Shown here: positions 38,945 to 49,333 of the stretch, piece after piece
Position numbering within the stretch: the stretch's first letter is position 1
Layout of the letters: each line of letters opens with the position of its first letter
DNA from: Aspidiotus rigidus
Taxonomy: Eukaryota > Arthropoda > Insecta > Hemiptera > Diaspididae
DNA length: 64,000 bases
Assembly (NCBI GenBank): GCA_035079385.1
Contig: JAVHKY010000024.1
Coordinates: forward strand, 3,534,001-3,598,000
Direction of reading: 5' to 3'
Program-made: the position numbers and the translations under genes
Notes under the pieces: model-generated
Told to the model about the DNA's origin: nothing
Database searches by the model: none
Seen by the model: only the letters and a program-made list of their open reading frames with translations

Positions 38945-40235
38945 CTCTCAATCAGTGGATAGATGGCCGCCTACTTGAGGAAATAAAACGTATTGTTGAA
39001 ATGGGAAACACAAATGTGAATTTCATTCAGAAGGTGCTGAAAGACTTTGTACAACAATTCGATATTCAGTTCTTTGAATGGTGTAAAGCGTTTCATCCAA
39101 GTAAAAGAACAATTTATAATATTATACTATCAAATTTATGTTTGAAAAAAATGAAACAAAACTAGATCAAAAAACTTTGGAACTTCAGTTGTTGGCATTG
39201 AGTGATGATAATAATGCCAACGTATTTTCCTCAATAGCCAGAGTATCTACATTGAGCAATAAATCTTGTTTCAACTGTGTCAAAACCTATTTCAATAAAA
39301 GAACGTTCGAAGTCAAGATTTAGCATAACTTGGGTAGCCTACCTACAACGTGTGGAACAAAAAGTGAGGTACCCTCGGGTATTGATGCCAGTCGACTAAT
39401 TACGCCCACCTGGTAGAAATCATTTTACTGCATGATTTGGTCACTGGGTGACACTTGTAAATTGTAAGTAATATCCTAACTACGTAAATTTCTCTCAAAA
39501 ATACTGTTCACGCACAAGAAAAGTTATTTTCATGAGGGGTCTAAAACGTCAAACACAAAATCCACCGCAAAAGTGAAGATCCACTTTTCTCATCATCTCT
39601 CAATCAGCGGATAGATGGCCGCCTACTTGAGGAAATAAAACGTATTGTTGAAATGGGAAACACAAATGTTAATTTCATTCAGAAGGCGCTGAAAGACTTT
39701 GTGCAACAATTCGATATATATTCAGTCCTCTGAATGGTGTAAAGCGTTTCATCCAAGTAAAAGAACAATTTATAATTATATTATCAAATAATTTATGTTT
39801 GAAAGAAATCAAACAAAACTGGATCAAAAAGCTTTGGAACTTCAGTTGTTGGAATTGAGTGGTGATAATAATGCCAACGTCTTTTCCTCAATAGCCAGAG
39901 TATCTGCATTGAACAATAAATCTTGTTTCAACTGTGTCAAAACCTATTTCAATAAAAGAACGTTCAAAGTCAAGATTTAGCATAACTTGGGTAGCCTACC
40001 TACAACGTGTGGAACAAAAAGTGAGGTACCCTCGGGTATTGATGCCAGTCGACTAATTACGCCCACCTGGTAGAAATCATTTTACTGCATGATTTGGTCA
40101 CTGGGTGACACTTGTAAATTGTAAGTAATATCCTAACTACGTAAATATCTACTAAATACCGGCTCACGCACAACAAAGGTTATTTTCAGGTGGGGTCTAA
40201 AACGTCAAACACAAAATCCACCGCAAAAGTGAAGA
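38926..40235 (+). repeat. 653-bp tandem duplication carrying MULE-like N-terminal sequence
   Basis: 38926-39578 is repeated at 39579-40235 with scattered substitutions and small indels (for example TCGATATTCAG against TCGATATATATTCAG). Each unit holds a plus-strand coding remnant: Trp-Ile-Asp-Gly-Arg-Leu-Leu-Glu-Glu-Ile...Gly-Asn-Thr-Asn-Val-Asn-Phe-Ile-Gln-Lys-Val-Leu, then after a frameshift Lys-Leu-Asp-Gln-Lys-Thr-Leu-Glu-Leu-Gln. This resembles the region before the core of Phantom-like MULE transposases. The shared damage (same frameshift area) shows that the duplication came after decay began. Confidence 0.75.
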
Positions 40236-40846
40236 TTGGATACAAAATTTATTTTCTAGATCTCATTTAAAAGGGACGTATAAACTGATGTATATTGGAA
40301 AGGTCTTCAAAGAGCTATCTACAGCCATACAGACCTCACCTCGTCAATCTCTAAATTAGGAATTTTGCTATCATGAAATATGTGACCGCATTAATTTTCA
40401 TGGCTGATTCAAAGTGCAAGGTTAATTAAGTCCTCTCATGAAATGAAGACGTAACGTTTAATGAAATGTCAATTTTTTTTTTCAGATGTCATCTTTAAAT
40501 CACTTGATGGGTTTCAAATTTGGTCTCAAAATCCCAAGTTGAGGAATTTGGCCATTTGTTGGGCGTTATCGCCCGCACGATTCGGCGAGGTTAACGAACT
40601 TAGCAATACGAGAGTAAATCCGTTTGTACCTACCCTAAGTAAAAGGTAAAACTATCAATATCTACATTTTTTAAAATAATTTGTCCACCTTAACAAAAGG
40701 CTACCTACGTGTAATATCTGAGAAAGAGTTTCAGAAGAGCATCAATGTTTCCAATACTTACTAACCATTTCTGATCGCTATCACGTTGTTTTATTTTAAT
40801 CAAAATTCTTTACTTTCCAAGGTTCAATTTAATAAGAGCGACGAAG
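40236..40846. other. No gene seen; holds one of two copies of a 106-bp repeat
   Basis: 40473-40578 matches 41771-41876 almost exactly, from a T-run plus CAGATGTCATCTTT to GTTATCGCCCGCAC. In both, a TTTTTCAG looks like a splice acceptor. Otherwise AT-rich. Confidence 0.5.
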
Positions 40847-40864
40847 TTGGATTCCTTGGTTAAT

Positions 40865-41038
40865 ATGACGGCCTCCAATGTAAGCCCATCTGATTCAAAT
40901 ACTTCATCGACACCATCAACAAAAGAACGAAAATTTATTACTCCATTAGACTCCAGTTCCGATGGCCAGACATCTCCCGACGAGACGAAGAAAAAGAAAA
41001 TGGATGAAAGGAAAAAAAAAAGGCAATTACGATTATAA
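40865..41038 (+). CDS. Hypothetical small Ser/Lys-rich ORF
   Basis: 57 codons from ATG 40865; the open frame reaches back to 40847. A Ser/Thr/Pro/Asp-rich front (Ser-Ser-Ser-Asp-Gly-Gln-Thr-Ser-Pro) is followed by a Lys/Arg-rich end. It could be the N-terminus of a mobile-element protein or an exon. No family recognised. Confidence 0.25.
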   Translation: MTASNVSPSDSNTSSTPSTKERKFITPLDSSSDGQTSPDETKKKKMDERKKKRQLRL

Positions 41039-41770
41039 GTAATTATTTTTTTGTAGAGTTCTATTTTCTTACCGGTATTTGTTTTTGGACGATTTTCAAT
41101 TCTGATTCTTTTTTTTCCCTTTTGCGTTATATTGTAAATTTGTATTTTCCGTATATTCAGGATTTTATATTATTAATGCGTTACATAGGCCAAGAGACCT
41201 GTTTTCTCGTCCGACAAGAGCGATGACACCGCGAAAGAAAAAGAAAAAAAAAAATCGCAAATTAAAAATTCATATTTATTCAGTGAGAAATATTTTATTT
41301 TCTGCCGTTTTTTTGTTATTGTTTTTGGTTCCTTCTAACGTCACGAAGGTTAAATATAAGCCAGCACTAACTTCTAATCACATTATTTTCTAGCCATGTA
41401 TAAAATATGTTGTGGCAAATGTTCCTTCTTAATTTTTTTTGGAATAAAGACTTTTTCTTTTATTGTTCATTTTCCTTTTTTTCTTTTTCCTACATTAAAT
41501 ATACGCTTAAATTTTTCAGCCTTGTTTGGTGGCCACGTAACTCTGAGAAATTTAGGAGCTTGCCAACGATTGCCAGCCAATTATAGTTGCATAATTATAA
41601 CAATATACTGTGTTAAAAAAATAAATGTTTTACCCCTGTATTCTACGAAATATAGTAACATAAAAGAAGAACGTGTTCCACGCCTAAACTATTCAGTTCT
41701 ACTGAAAGTAAGATAATTGGGGGGGTCCAGGGGGGGGCTGTGCCCCCACTGGGAGGCGCGAAGCGCCGAG
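41039..41770. other. No gene seen; G-rich element-like end at 41717-41770
   Basis: AT-rich DNA, then GGGGGGGTCCAGGGGGGGGC and GCGCGAAGCGCC, a G-run and small hairpin of the kind seen at ends of hAT-like and other non-autonomous elements. It stands directly before the second 106-bp repeat (41771-41876). Confidence 0.4.
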
Positions 41771-41876
41771 TTTTTTTTTTCAGATGTCATCTTTAAATCA
41801 CTTGATGGGTTTCAAATTTGGTCTCAAAATCCTAAGTTGAGGAATTTGGCCATTTGTTGGGCGTTATCGCCCGCAC
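41771..41876 (+). repeat. Second copy of the 106-bp repeat
   Basis: Pairs with 40473-40578; one base differs near CCCAAG/CCTAAG. Both copies may be the same exon or element fragment moved twice. Confidence 0.7.
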
Positions 41877-42179
41877 ATCTTTATGAAATTGAACTCTTTA
41901 TCAAAGTATCCCATGAAATTAGCCCCATTTGATAAAATTGGGCAAAAGCTCTCTATGAGAAGTCAGACACGCCTCCCGGTCATTATACATACCTTGACAA
42001 TTTTCAGGCCTTTCAAGGATAATTTCCCGCGGTTGTTGAAGGACACGGTACTGCCCGTAGTTAATGAAAACAGGTCCAAATTTGAAAGCCGGGTATAAGT
42101 TTTGTGAAGTAGTTCCATTCAACCCGTTACACGTGCATTGATTAGTGCGCCAATTGCTGTTCACAAAGATCCAGATATT

Positions 42180-42345
42180 ACTTGCTTCTTGCGAGAGCCA
42201 AACACTGACATGAAACAAAACCCTCTAATATACTGGGGTATTAAGAAAAATTAGTACCCTGGACTCTATCGGGTTTGTTTGCTTGAAGCTTTATACTGCA
42301 GTACTCCATCAAATATATATTTTCTCTAATTTTATATTACAACTT
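42180..42345 (+). pseudogene. Possible hAT transposase C-terminal remnant
   Basis: Broken plus frames read Asp-Met-Lys-Gln-Asn-Pro-Leu-Ile-Tyr-Trp-Gly-Ile-Lys-Lys-Asn, then Tyr-Cys-Ser-Thr-Pro-Ser-Asn-Ile-Tyr. They recall the PLxYWxxNxxxYPxL...YLSTPPSS region of hAT enzymes. Short and frameshifted, so tentative. Confidence 0.4.
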
Positions 42346-43761
42346 ACAAAGAAGACTAAATATACCAGCAACGACAATTCCGTCTAAAGGGCTTTTTAGT
42401 TTGAGTGGCTGATAATGCAAGCTTGTACATTCAGGACAAAGTCAAATTGTTTTCATCGCCTCATTTTTCTTTCTTCATCTGATGTTAAGTACTGAGATCT
42501 ATTTTAAATACTTGAAGCACATCATCTTTTGTTTTGGTAGCACCTTATGGTAGTCCGTACGTCGAATGGCCCAAAAACCTGATGAAACCAGTGTTACCAA
42601 AGGAGTCCGAACTGAGACTGCCACAATTATATGGCCGATGTATTGAAGGGCACGTGCACTTGATGCACGAGAATACGATTATCGAAATTCTGATCCTATC
42701 GAATTGGAAAGTAAAAGAAACAGGTCCTCGACTGCGTATCCATCTCTACCCGGCATTTAAGAAAGCGTGTACTTCAAACGAAGAGGAAGTGAACGTTATT
42801 GATCACGTAGATATACGGAACGACGATTGTCCAGGACTCTTTGATGTAGAAAGGATGGGAAAAGCCGAAGGTGTAATTTACATGGACCTGGAAGTACTCG
42901 CCTGGTCAATGAGCTTTTTACAAAAAGCACTGACAAGCTCCATTAATAAAAGTAACGAAATATCGAAAACCATAAGCTAACCTCCAGGATTTGACAGAAT
43001 ATTAGAAGTGAACGAGATCGAATCTAGAATCGAGAGGGACAGATCCGCACAATTGAAAAGGGATCACGAAAAGAAAGTGACGTTCCGTATCCGAAGTGAG
43101 GAATCACCAGTATCAGATGAGGATGTACTGGACCTTGATCATCGCGAGCGCGGTAATAAAAGCTCATCAAATGAAAGTGAAGGCTCAAGTATCCCAGAAA
43201 TCGAAGGAGAAATCGGCGCGACATGTAAGGGTTATTTCGAAAAGGACGATCAAACAAGAAAAATATTGAAAGCGTCGGAAACCAAAACGAAAGGAAATTG
43301 GGTCGAGCAACTAAATCGATCTGTAAAGAGCGACATGAATAAAACGAGAGAGTCCGAATTGAATAACAAAGTTCGTCCGGGAACCCCGCTGACACTATTT
43401 GAAGTCGAGAAGCCCAAGTATCGAATGATAAACGAAATGACGCTGGAGCATCATCTGTATTTCAGAGTAGCACTGCCCCGAATCAGAATCCTCGTTGGTA
43501 ATCTGAGAAGAAAAGAGACTAAAAAGTTCGCTATCTTCGATATGTCCTCCAACTATTCTTATGTCACAACCGGTTTTCTGTCTAATGTTGATGTGAATGG
43601 ATTAGAACTGTCGAGAAATGAGTCGCCATATTTAGAGAGATACAAATCTCATGGAATTACAAACCAAAACATTCGAAAATAACGAAGTTAAACGAGGAAC
43701 GCAGGGAACCTGTTTTATGATTCGAATGAGATTTGGTATTGAAAATTCAAGGAAGCCTAGA

Positions 43762-45605
43762 TCATATATAGCTCGACAGTCGAAATTTTTCCAAGTCCCC
43801 CTTCTATCATATATAGCTCGAGAGTCGAAATATTTCCAAGTCCCTCTCCTATCATATATGGCTCGAGAGTCGAAATTTTTCTCAAGTCCCTCTCCTATCA
43901 TATATGGCTCGAGAGTCGAAATTTTTCTAAGTCCCTCTCCTATCATATATGGCTCGAGAGTCGAAATTTTTCTAAGTCCCTCTCCTATCATATATGGCTC
44001 GAGAGTCGAAATTTTTCCAAGTCCCCCTTCTATCATATATGGCTCGAGAGTCGAAATTTTTCTAAGTCCCTCTTGTATCATATATAGCTCGAGAGTCGAA
44101 ATTTTTCTAAGTCCCCCTTCTATCATATATAGCTCGAGAGTCGAAATTTTTCTAAGTTCCCCTCCTATCATCTATAGCTCGAGAGTCGAAATTTTTTCTA
44201 AGTCCCCCTCCTATCATATATAGCTCGAGAGTCGAAATTTTTCTAAGTTCCCCTCCTATCATCTATAGCTCGAGAGTCGAAATTTTTTCTAAGTCCCCCT
44301 CCTATCATATATAGCTTGAGAGTCGAAATTTTTCTAAGTCCCTCTCCTATCATATATGGCTCGAGAGTCGAAATTTTTCTAAGTCCCCCTTCTATCATAT
44401 ATGGCTCGAGAGTCGAAATTTTTCTAAGTCCCCTTCTATCATATATGGCTCGAGAGTCGAAATTTTTCTAAGTCCCTCTTCTATCATATATAGCTCGAGA
44501 GTCGAAATTTTTCCAAGTCCCCCTCCTATCATCTATAGCTCGAGAGTCGAAATTTTTCTAAGTCCCCCTTCTATCATATATAGCTCGAGAGTCGAAATTT
44601 TTCTAAGTTCCCCTCCTATCATCTATAGCTCGAGAGTCGAAATTTTTTCTAAGTCCCCCTCCTATCATATATAGCTCGAGAGTCGAAATTTTTCCAAGTC
44701 CCTCTCCTATCATATATGGCTCGAGAGTCGAAATTTTTCTAAGTTCCCCTCCTATCATCTATAGCTCGAGAGTCGAAATTTTTTCTAAGTCCCCCTCCTA
44801 TCATATATAGCTCGAGAGTCGAAATTTTTCCAAGTCCCTCTCCTATCATATATGGCTCGAGAGTCGAAATTTTTCTAAGTTCCCCTCCTATCATCTATAG
44901 CTCGAGAGTCGAAATTTTTTCTAAGTCCCCCTCCTATCATATATAGCTTGAGAGTCGAAATTTTTCTAAGTCCCTCTCCTATCATATATGGCTCGAGAGT
45001 CGAAATTTTTCTAAGTCCCCCTTCTATCATATATGGCTCGAGAGTCGAAATTTTTCTAAGTCCCCTTCTATCATATATGGCTCGAGAGTCGAAATTTTTC
45101 TAAGTCCCTCTTCTATCATATATAGCTCGAGAGTCGAAATTTTTCCAAGTCCCCCTCCTATCATCTATAGCTCGAGAGTCGAAATTTTTTCTAAGTCCCC
45201 CTCCTATCATATATAGCTCGAGAGTCGAAATTTTTCCAAGTCCCCCTTCTATCATATATGGCTCGAGAGTCGAAATTTTTCTAAGTCCCTCTTCTATCAT
45301 ATATAGCTCGAGAGTCGAAATTTTTCTAAGTCCCCCTTCTATCATATATAGCTCGAGAGTCGAAATTTTTCTAAGTTCCCCTCCTATCATCTATAGCTCG
45401 AGAGTCGAAATTTTTTCTAAGTCCCCCTCCTATCATATATAGCTTGAGAGTCGAAATTTTTCTAAGTCCCTCTCCTATCATATATGGCTCGAGAGTCGAA
45501 ATTTTTCTAAGTTCCCCTCCTATCATCTATAGCTCGAGAGTCGAAATTTTTTCTAAGTCCCTCTCCTATCATATATGGCTCGAGGGTCGAAATTTTTCTA
45601 AGTTT
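43762..45605. repeat. 45-bp satellite array, about 41 units, with higher-order pattern
   Basis: The unit is ATCATATATAGCTCGAGAGT then CGAAATTTTTCTAAGTCC and CCCTCCT, with small variants (TAGC/TGGC, 44-46 bp). A rare AGCTTG variant recurs at 44313, 44945 and 45441, that is 632 and 496 bp apart, or about 14 and 11 units. Blocks around it repeat in the same order, so groups of units were amplified together. Because 45 is divisible by three, long frames appear on both strands without being genes. Confidence 0.9.
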
Positions 45606-45608
45606 TTC

Positions 45609-45660
45609 GCTGGACGGCGCACGGCGGACGGCGCACGGCGGACGGCGCACGGCGGACGCC
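45609..45660. repeat. G/C-rich 15-bp tandem repeat
   Basis: GGACGGCGCACGGC is repeated three times directly after the satellite, inside the same inverted-repeat element. It is sharply G/C-rich against its AT-rich surroundings. Confidence 0.8.
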
Positions 45661-46214
45661 AGATTTCTCAAATAGCCCCCCATAAAACAGGTTCCCTGTT
45701 AAAAAGATGTCGAAGCAGAGAAATATATGAAGGTGATTCCAATCAGAGTGATCAGCGAGGAATCAGAAATTGCGACACACTTGATAGGAATTGAAGCGAT
45801 TGTGGTGAGAGACAGCGAATTGAAAAAAACTATGGTAATTGGAGCCGACGATGTAAGAAAGTTTAGAATATCAACTAAGAACGAAGGGAAAAGCATTGAG
45901 CGGAATATTCGAACATCGAGGGGAGAAAGAGTTTAATACGAAAGTGTCCTCATGGGAAGAAACGACATTACGAATCCATGTTCGAAGAAACAGAGCTAAT
46001 AGAATATCTCCTGCACTGTATGGGAACCAGAAATGGAATCTATTTGAGGAGAGGGGAGTTTATGGCACTCCCAGGATTATGCCTAGGAAATTACCACAAC
46101 CGACGAGCGAAATGGCAATGACGATAGAGTGTAACCACGAATATAATGAATAATATCCAGAATATTCGTACATCGACGGGCGTGATTACGACGTTTACCG
46201 AAAGAAACCGATAA

Positions 46215-46588
46215 CACTACACAAAAAAAAAAAAAAATTGAAAACCACATGAACGAAATAATACGATTCTAGAAGTATTTTCGACGCTGATCACGATGCC
46301 GTTGTCCGTTTTTCAAGTTTTGGCTCGGTTTTCGAGAAATGATCAAATCAAATTACCGCGATTCATTGCGACGCGCGGCGTATGTTACCCAGCTATCGAA
46401 TTTCGCGAGAACGGGAACATACACTGCGCGCCGCAACGAATCGCGGGAATTGGATTTGATCATTTCTCGAAAACTGGGCCAAATTTTGAAAAACGGGCAA
46501 CGGCATCGTGATCAGCGTCGAAAATACTTCTAGAATCATATTATTTCGTTCATGTGGTTTTCAATTTTTTTTTTTTTGTTGTGTAGTG
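46215..46588. mobile_element. Foldback MITE, 374 bp, TAA target duplication
   Basis: Nearly the whole element is two arms of about 170 bp (CACTACACAAAA... and its inverse), with a small centre around 46385-46420. TAA flanks both sides (46212-46214 and 46589-46591), as for Harbinger-type insertion. The arms contain CGACGCTGATCACGATGCCG. It sits 61 bp after the end of copy A. Confidence 0.85.
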
Positions 46589-46591
46589 TAA

Positions 46592-47333
46592 TTCAAGAAA
46601 AGAATATTCGGTATGCATCTGTTGATGAATAGTTAAGTCAAGCAAATCATATAGTATCGAAGGTTGTTATTTAAGTAATAAAATTCATGTAGTATCGAGG
46701 GTTGTTATTTACGTAATAAAATCATATTCAAATGAAAGGAAGACTTGGAACTCCATGCAGTATTTTTATTTATTTTTATTTTTTTTTTTTTTGACACACC
46801 ATCGCCTATCAGAAGCTTCAAGAAATCAACAGTTGATAAATATTTTCAATTAATATATCTAATCAGAACTTTATTCTATACATTATCTGTTACAGCGAGG
46901 AGAACGATCGATTCCATCATATCTCTCAGGTACTTGGTGCGGCTTTCGATGAAAGGTGATTTTGGTCGATGTAGGGCCGAGATTCGATCTCGCAATCGTT
47001 CCTACGTCTCGGAACTTTCTGAATCGAGATATCTCCTGACTCGTCAGTGGATACTCGATTGGGGGCAATGAGATGTATCAACGAGTGCGTGGAACGAACT
47101 TTTCGAATAGGTAGGCTAGTTCATCGGTACTGGTTGCGGTAGTATTAGTGTAGAGATGAAATAGTTGGATTTTAATATTCGTACATCAACGTTACATCCT
47201 GTTTAGTTACGACTTTTTCGACGAAGCACGAACTTTTGTCTCAAGTCTCGTCTGTCTTGGTAGAACAGTGTCAACAAGTTCCTAAAATTTGATGTGTAGT
47301 TTCATGTGCTGATGCTCGTATGCTTCTACTCTT
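46592..47333. other. No gene seen; short direct repeat at 46652-46730
   Basis: TAGTATCGA(A/G)GGTTGTTATTTA plus GTAATAAAAT occurs twice in tandem, carrying AATAAA words that could serve as polyadenylation signals of copy A. A T-run at 46765-46790 follows. The frame 46745-47071 has no domain. Confidence 0.4.
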
Positions 47334-48108
47334 ATGTTGCTACATCACAAATGTCAAAATACTCTTTCGGTAGACAATAAGCAATTGAACAACTCAGTAA
47401 ACAATGCCAAACGAAATCTAGGGTTAATAATGAGACACTCCAAAATATTCAACAACACGTCTACATTAAAAGTAGTATATTTCACTCTGGTGAGGGCACA
47501 TCTTGACTTCGCGGGTATGATATGGGGACCAACAGCCAAAGGCCAACTAAAAGCTATCGAGCGAATTCAAAAAAGATTTTTAAGGTACCTGTATTTCAAA
47601 GACTTTCAGCATTACGACCTTGACGTGCCATACGGGGAATTAGTCTTGGGATATGAACTCACCACTCTAGAGGTGCCGAGGGAAGTGTCACTGATTCTAT
47701 TTATTAGGGACCTACTAATGTCAAAAACAGAATCCCCATTCCTATTGAGTCAGATTGGTCTCTATACGCCAGTCAGGCACAGCAGAAGTCAAAACTTATT
47801 TCACATTACACACTGCCGCACAAATCACTTCAATCTTACACCCATCAATCGTGCGCTGCGTCTTTACAACCAAATAGTCACAATAGATGATACAATTGAT
47901 ATTTTTTTCGATAAGAGGAAAGCTTTCGCTGAAAAAGTAGCCAGAGCTTTGGATATTGTGTACAGTGGGACTGGGTAGCGTCGTTACTCTGTTAGCAGTC
48001 CTCAATATCATGATTTTTTTCATTATTATATATAATTATATATATATATTTTTTTTTTCTAATATTATTATCACTATTACTATTACTGTCATTATTATTA
48101 TAATCAAG

Positions 48109-48144
<36 letters not shown>

Positions 48145-48267
48145 ATTATTATTACTTATTACTGTTACTATTATCTTTATAATTATGTAATTTCAAAAGT
48201 GGTGTCACCTGTAATTGGTCCGTGGACTGTAGGTGGCACCACTATAAAATTAAAAAAAAAAAAAAAA
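47334..48267 (+). pseudogene. Jockey/CR1-type non-LTR element, 3' part
   Basis: The frame 47334-47978 (214 codons) corresponds to the region after the RT domain: Asn-Leu-Gly-Leu-Ile-Met-Arg...Phe-Thr-Leu-Val-Arg-Ala-His-Leu-Asp-Phe-Ala-Gly-Met-Ile-Trp-Gly-Pro, then Ile-Glu-Arg-Ile-Gln-Lys-Arg-Phe-Leu-Arg-Tyr. The 3' untranslated part has an ATT microsatellite (about 48108-48175) and ends in an A-run at 48253-48267. Everything 5' of this is missing, the usual 5' truncation. It is inserted just before the pogo fragment. Confidence 0.75.
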
Positions 48268-48292
48268 TTCTCAAATTCTCACTGCATGGAGA

Positions 48293-49333
48293 ATGAGTCC
48301 AGAAGGCAAAAGTTACTGCATGATTCCAAAGAGCTCGTTTCCGCGCTTGCTAAAAAAGCTGAATGATGATATCATGGAAAATAGCGTCGACAATATAGCA
48401 TCAGGCTTCAGAGCTTGCGGGATAATTCCCTTCGACCCCGAACAGGTCTTACCACTCTTTCCGTTGATGTCGCCAACTTCGGAAGAAATCGATGAACGTA
48501 TCGAAAGCAACTTTGAAAAATTTGTAAGAGAATGTAGGTACGGCCCGTCAACTTCCCAAACAACAGACGCCGAGTTTACACCTGCTCAAAAACGAAAAAT
48601 GAATAAAAAGGTACGTGTGCCGGCTGGAAAGAGTGTAAGCTGTACTGACTTACAAGAATTGGATGATCTTATACCTGACCCTGTCAAGAAATCGAAGAAG
48701 AAAAAGAAGAAATCTACGGTCCAGATGTCGGAGTCGGAAGTAGAAGTGGAAGACAATCTTATCTCTGACCCTGTCAATAAATCAAAAAAGAAATCTACGG
48801 TGTTGATGTCGGAGTTGGAAGCGGAGGACAATTTTATCCCTGACAATGATGGACTAGAAGTGGTAATGTCAACAGCAGAGCCTGAGTCGGAAACACCCAG
48901 TTTAACCGATGTAAGTTTCTTGTAAACTAGTGTTGCTTAAAAACTGATATTTAGAAACATATTTTTAACCATGAGCTGTGAATGTATTACAATGTTTCAG
49001 ATGAACTGTGGTGATTTTGTTGTCGTGAAGTACTTAGTACCAGTACAAGGAAGAAGCAAGAAACGTACCAATAAGAAATGTAATTTCCGCCTCTACGTTG
49101 GACGAATTAAGACAAAGTTCGCCAATAAGCTTCATATTGACTTTCTGCGCTCGGTCCGATCCAGCAAATGTGTGTTCTACTTTCCCCCCATCAAAGATAT
49201 GGATTACGTGAAATGTACAGACATAGTTCGTGTCTTACCTAGTCCTACCGAAGAAACTCGAGTAAACCGTTCCTCTTCAACAGAAGAAACAGAAGACAAA
49301 GGCCGTTTCATTTTTTCTAGTCCCCCTCTTTGA
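48293..49333 (+). pseudogene. pogo/jerky-type transposase C-terminal part, two exons
   Basis: Exon 48293-48910 and exon 49001-49333 are separated by a 90-bp intron (GTAAGT, TTTCAG), with frame kept. The first has Phe-Pro-x-Leu-Leu-Lys-x-Leu...Ser-Gly-Phe-Arg-Ala-Cys-Gly-Ile-Ile-Pro-Phe-Asp, typical of the region after the DDE core, and Lys-rich repeats. The second has Gly-Asp-Phe-Val-Val-Val-Lys-Tyr, Val-Gly-Arg-Ile, Phe-Leu-Arg and Phe-Pro-x-Ile-x-Asp, a tail module common to many insect transposases. The catalytic core is missing. A related core lies at 23898-24230. Confidence 0.65.

Larger units (their letters stand above)
43702..45698. mobile_element. Inverted-repeat element of 2 kb filled with satellite
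   Basis: CAGGGAACCTGTTTTATG at 43702-43719 is exactly inverted at 45681-45698. TTAA lies at 45699-45702 on the right, and at 43688-43691 on the left, ten bases outside the visible repeat. That hints at a piggyBac-like TTAA site with an uneven left end, but is not proof. Between the ends are a 45-bp satellite array and a small G/C-rich repeat; no transposase. It interrupts copy A between Asn-Ile-Arg-Lys and Lys-Asp-Val-Glu. Confidence 0.65.
42534..46153 (+). pseudogene. Retropepsin-like family, copy A, split by a satellite-filled insertion
   Basis: The left part 42534-43690 is open except for TAA 42978-42980, just before Pro-Pro-Gly-Phe-Asp. It then has Ser-Pro-Val-Ser-Asp-Glu-Asp-Val-Leu-Asp and Ile-Gly-Ala-Thr-Cys-x-x-Tyr-Phe-Glu. 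A protease-like unit follows: His-His-Leu-Tyr-Phe-Arg-Val-Ala, Phe-Ala-Ile-Phe-Asp-Met-Ser-Ser (where DTGS would stand). The right part resumes at about 45706 with Ser-Glu-Leu-Lys-Lys-Thr-Met-Val-Ile-Gly-Ala-Asp-Asp, like the IxGxD motif near the end of retropepsins. A frameshift lies just before 45896, and the frame ends at TAA 46151-46153. The order matches copy C, which is uninterrupted. The Asp-Thr-Gly triad is degenerate, so proteolytic activity is doubtful. No ATG is visible at the 5' end. Confidence 0.6.

Noticed and set aside
43632..44223. Long open frames of 179-190 codons on both strands in the satellite
   Set aside because: They exist because the 45-bp unit is a multiple of three and lacks stops; there is no start context or domain.
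43762..45605. CRISPR-like appearance of regular repeats
   Set aside because: Units are contiguous with no unique spacers and the genome is eukaryotic; it is a satellite.
46296..46533. ORFs within the foldback MITE
   Set aside because: They come from the arms of a palindrome and have no independent support.
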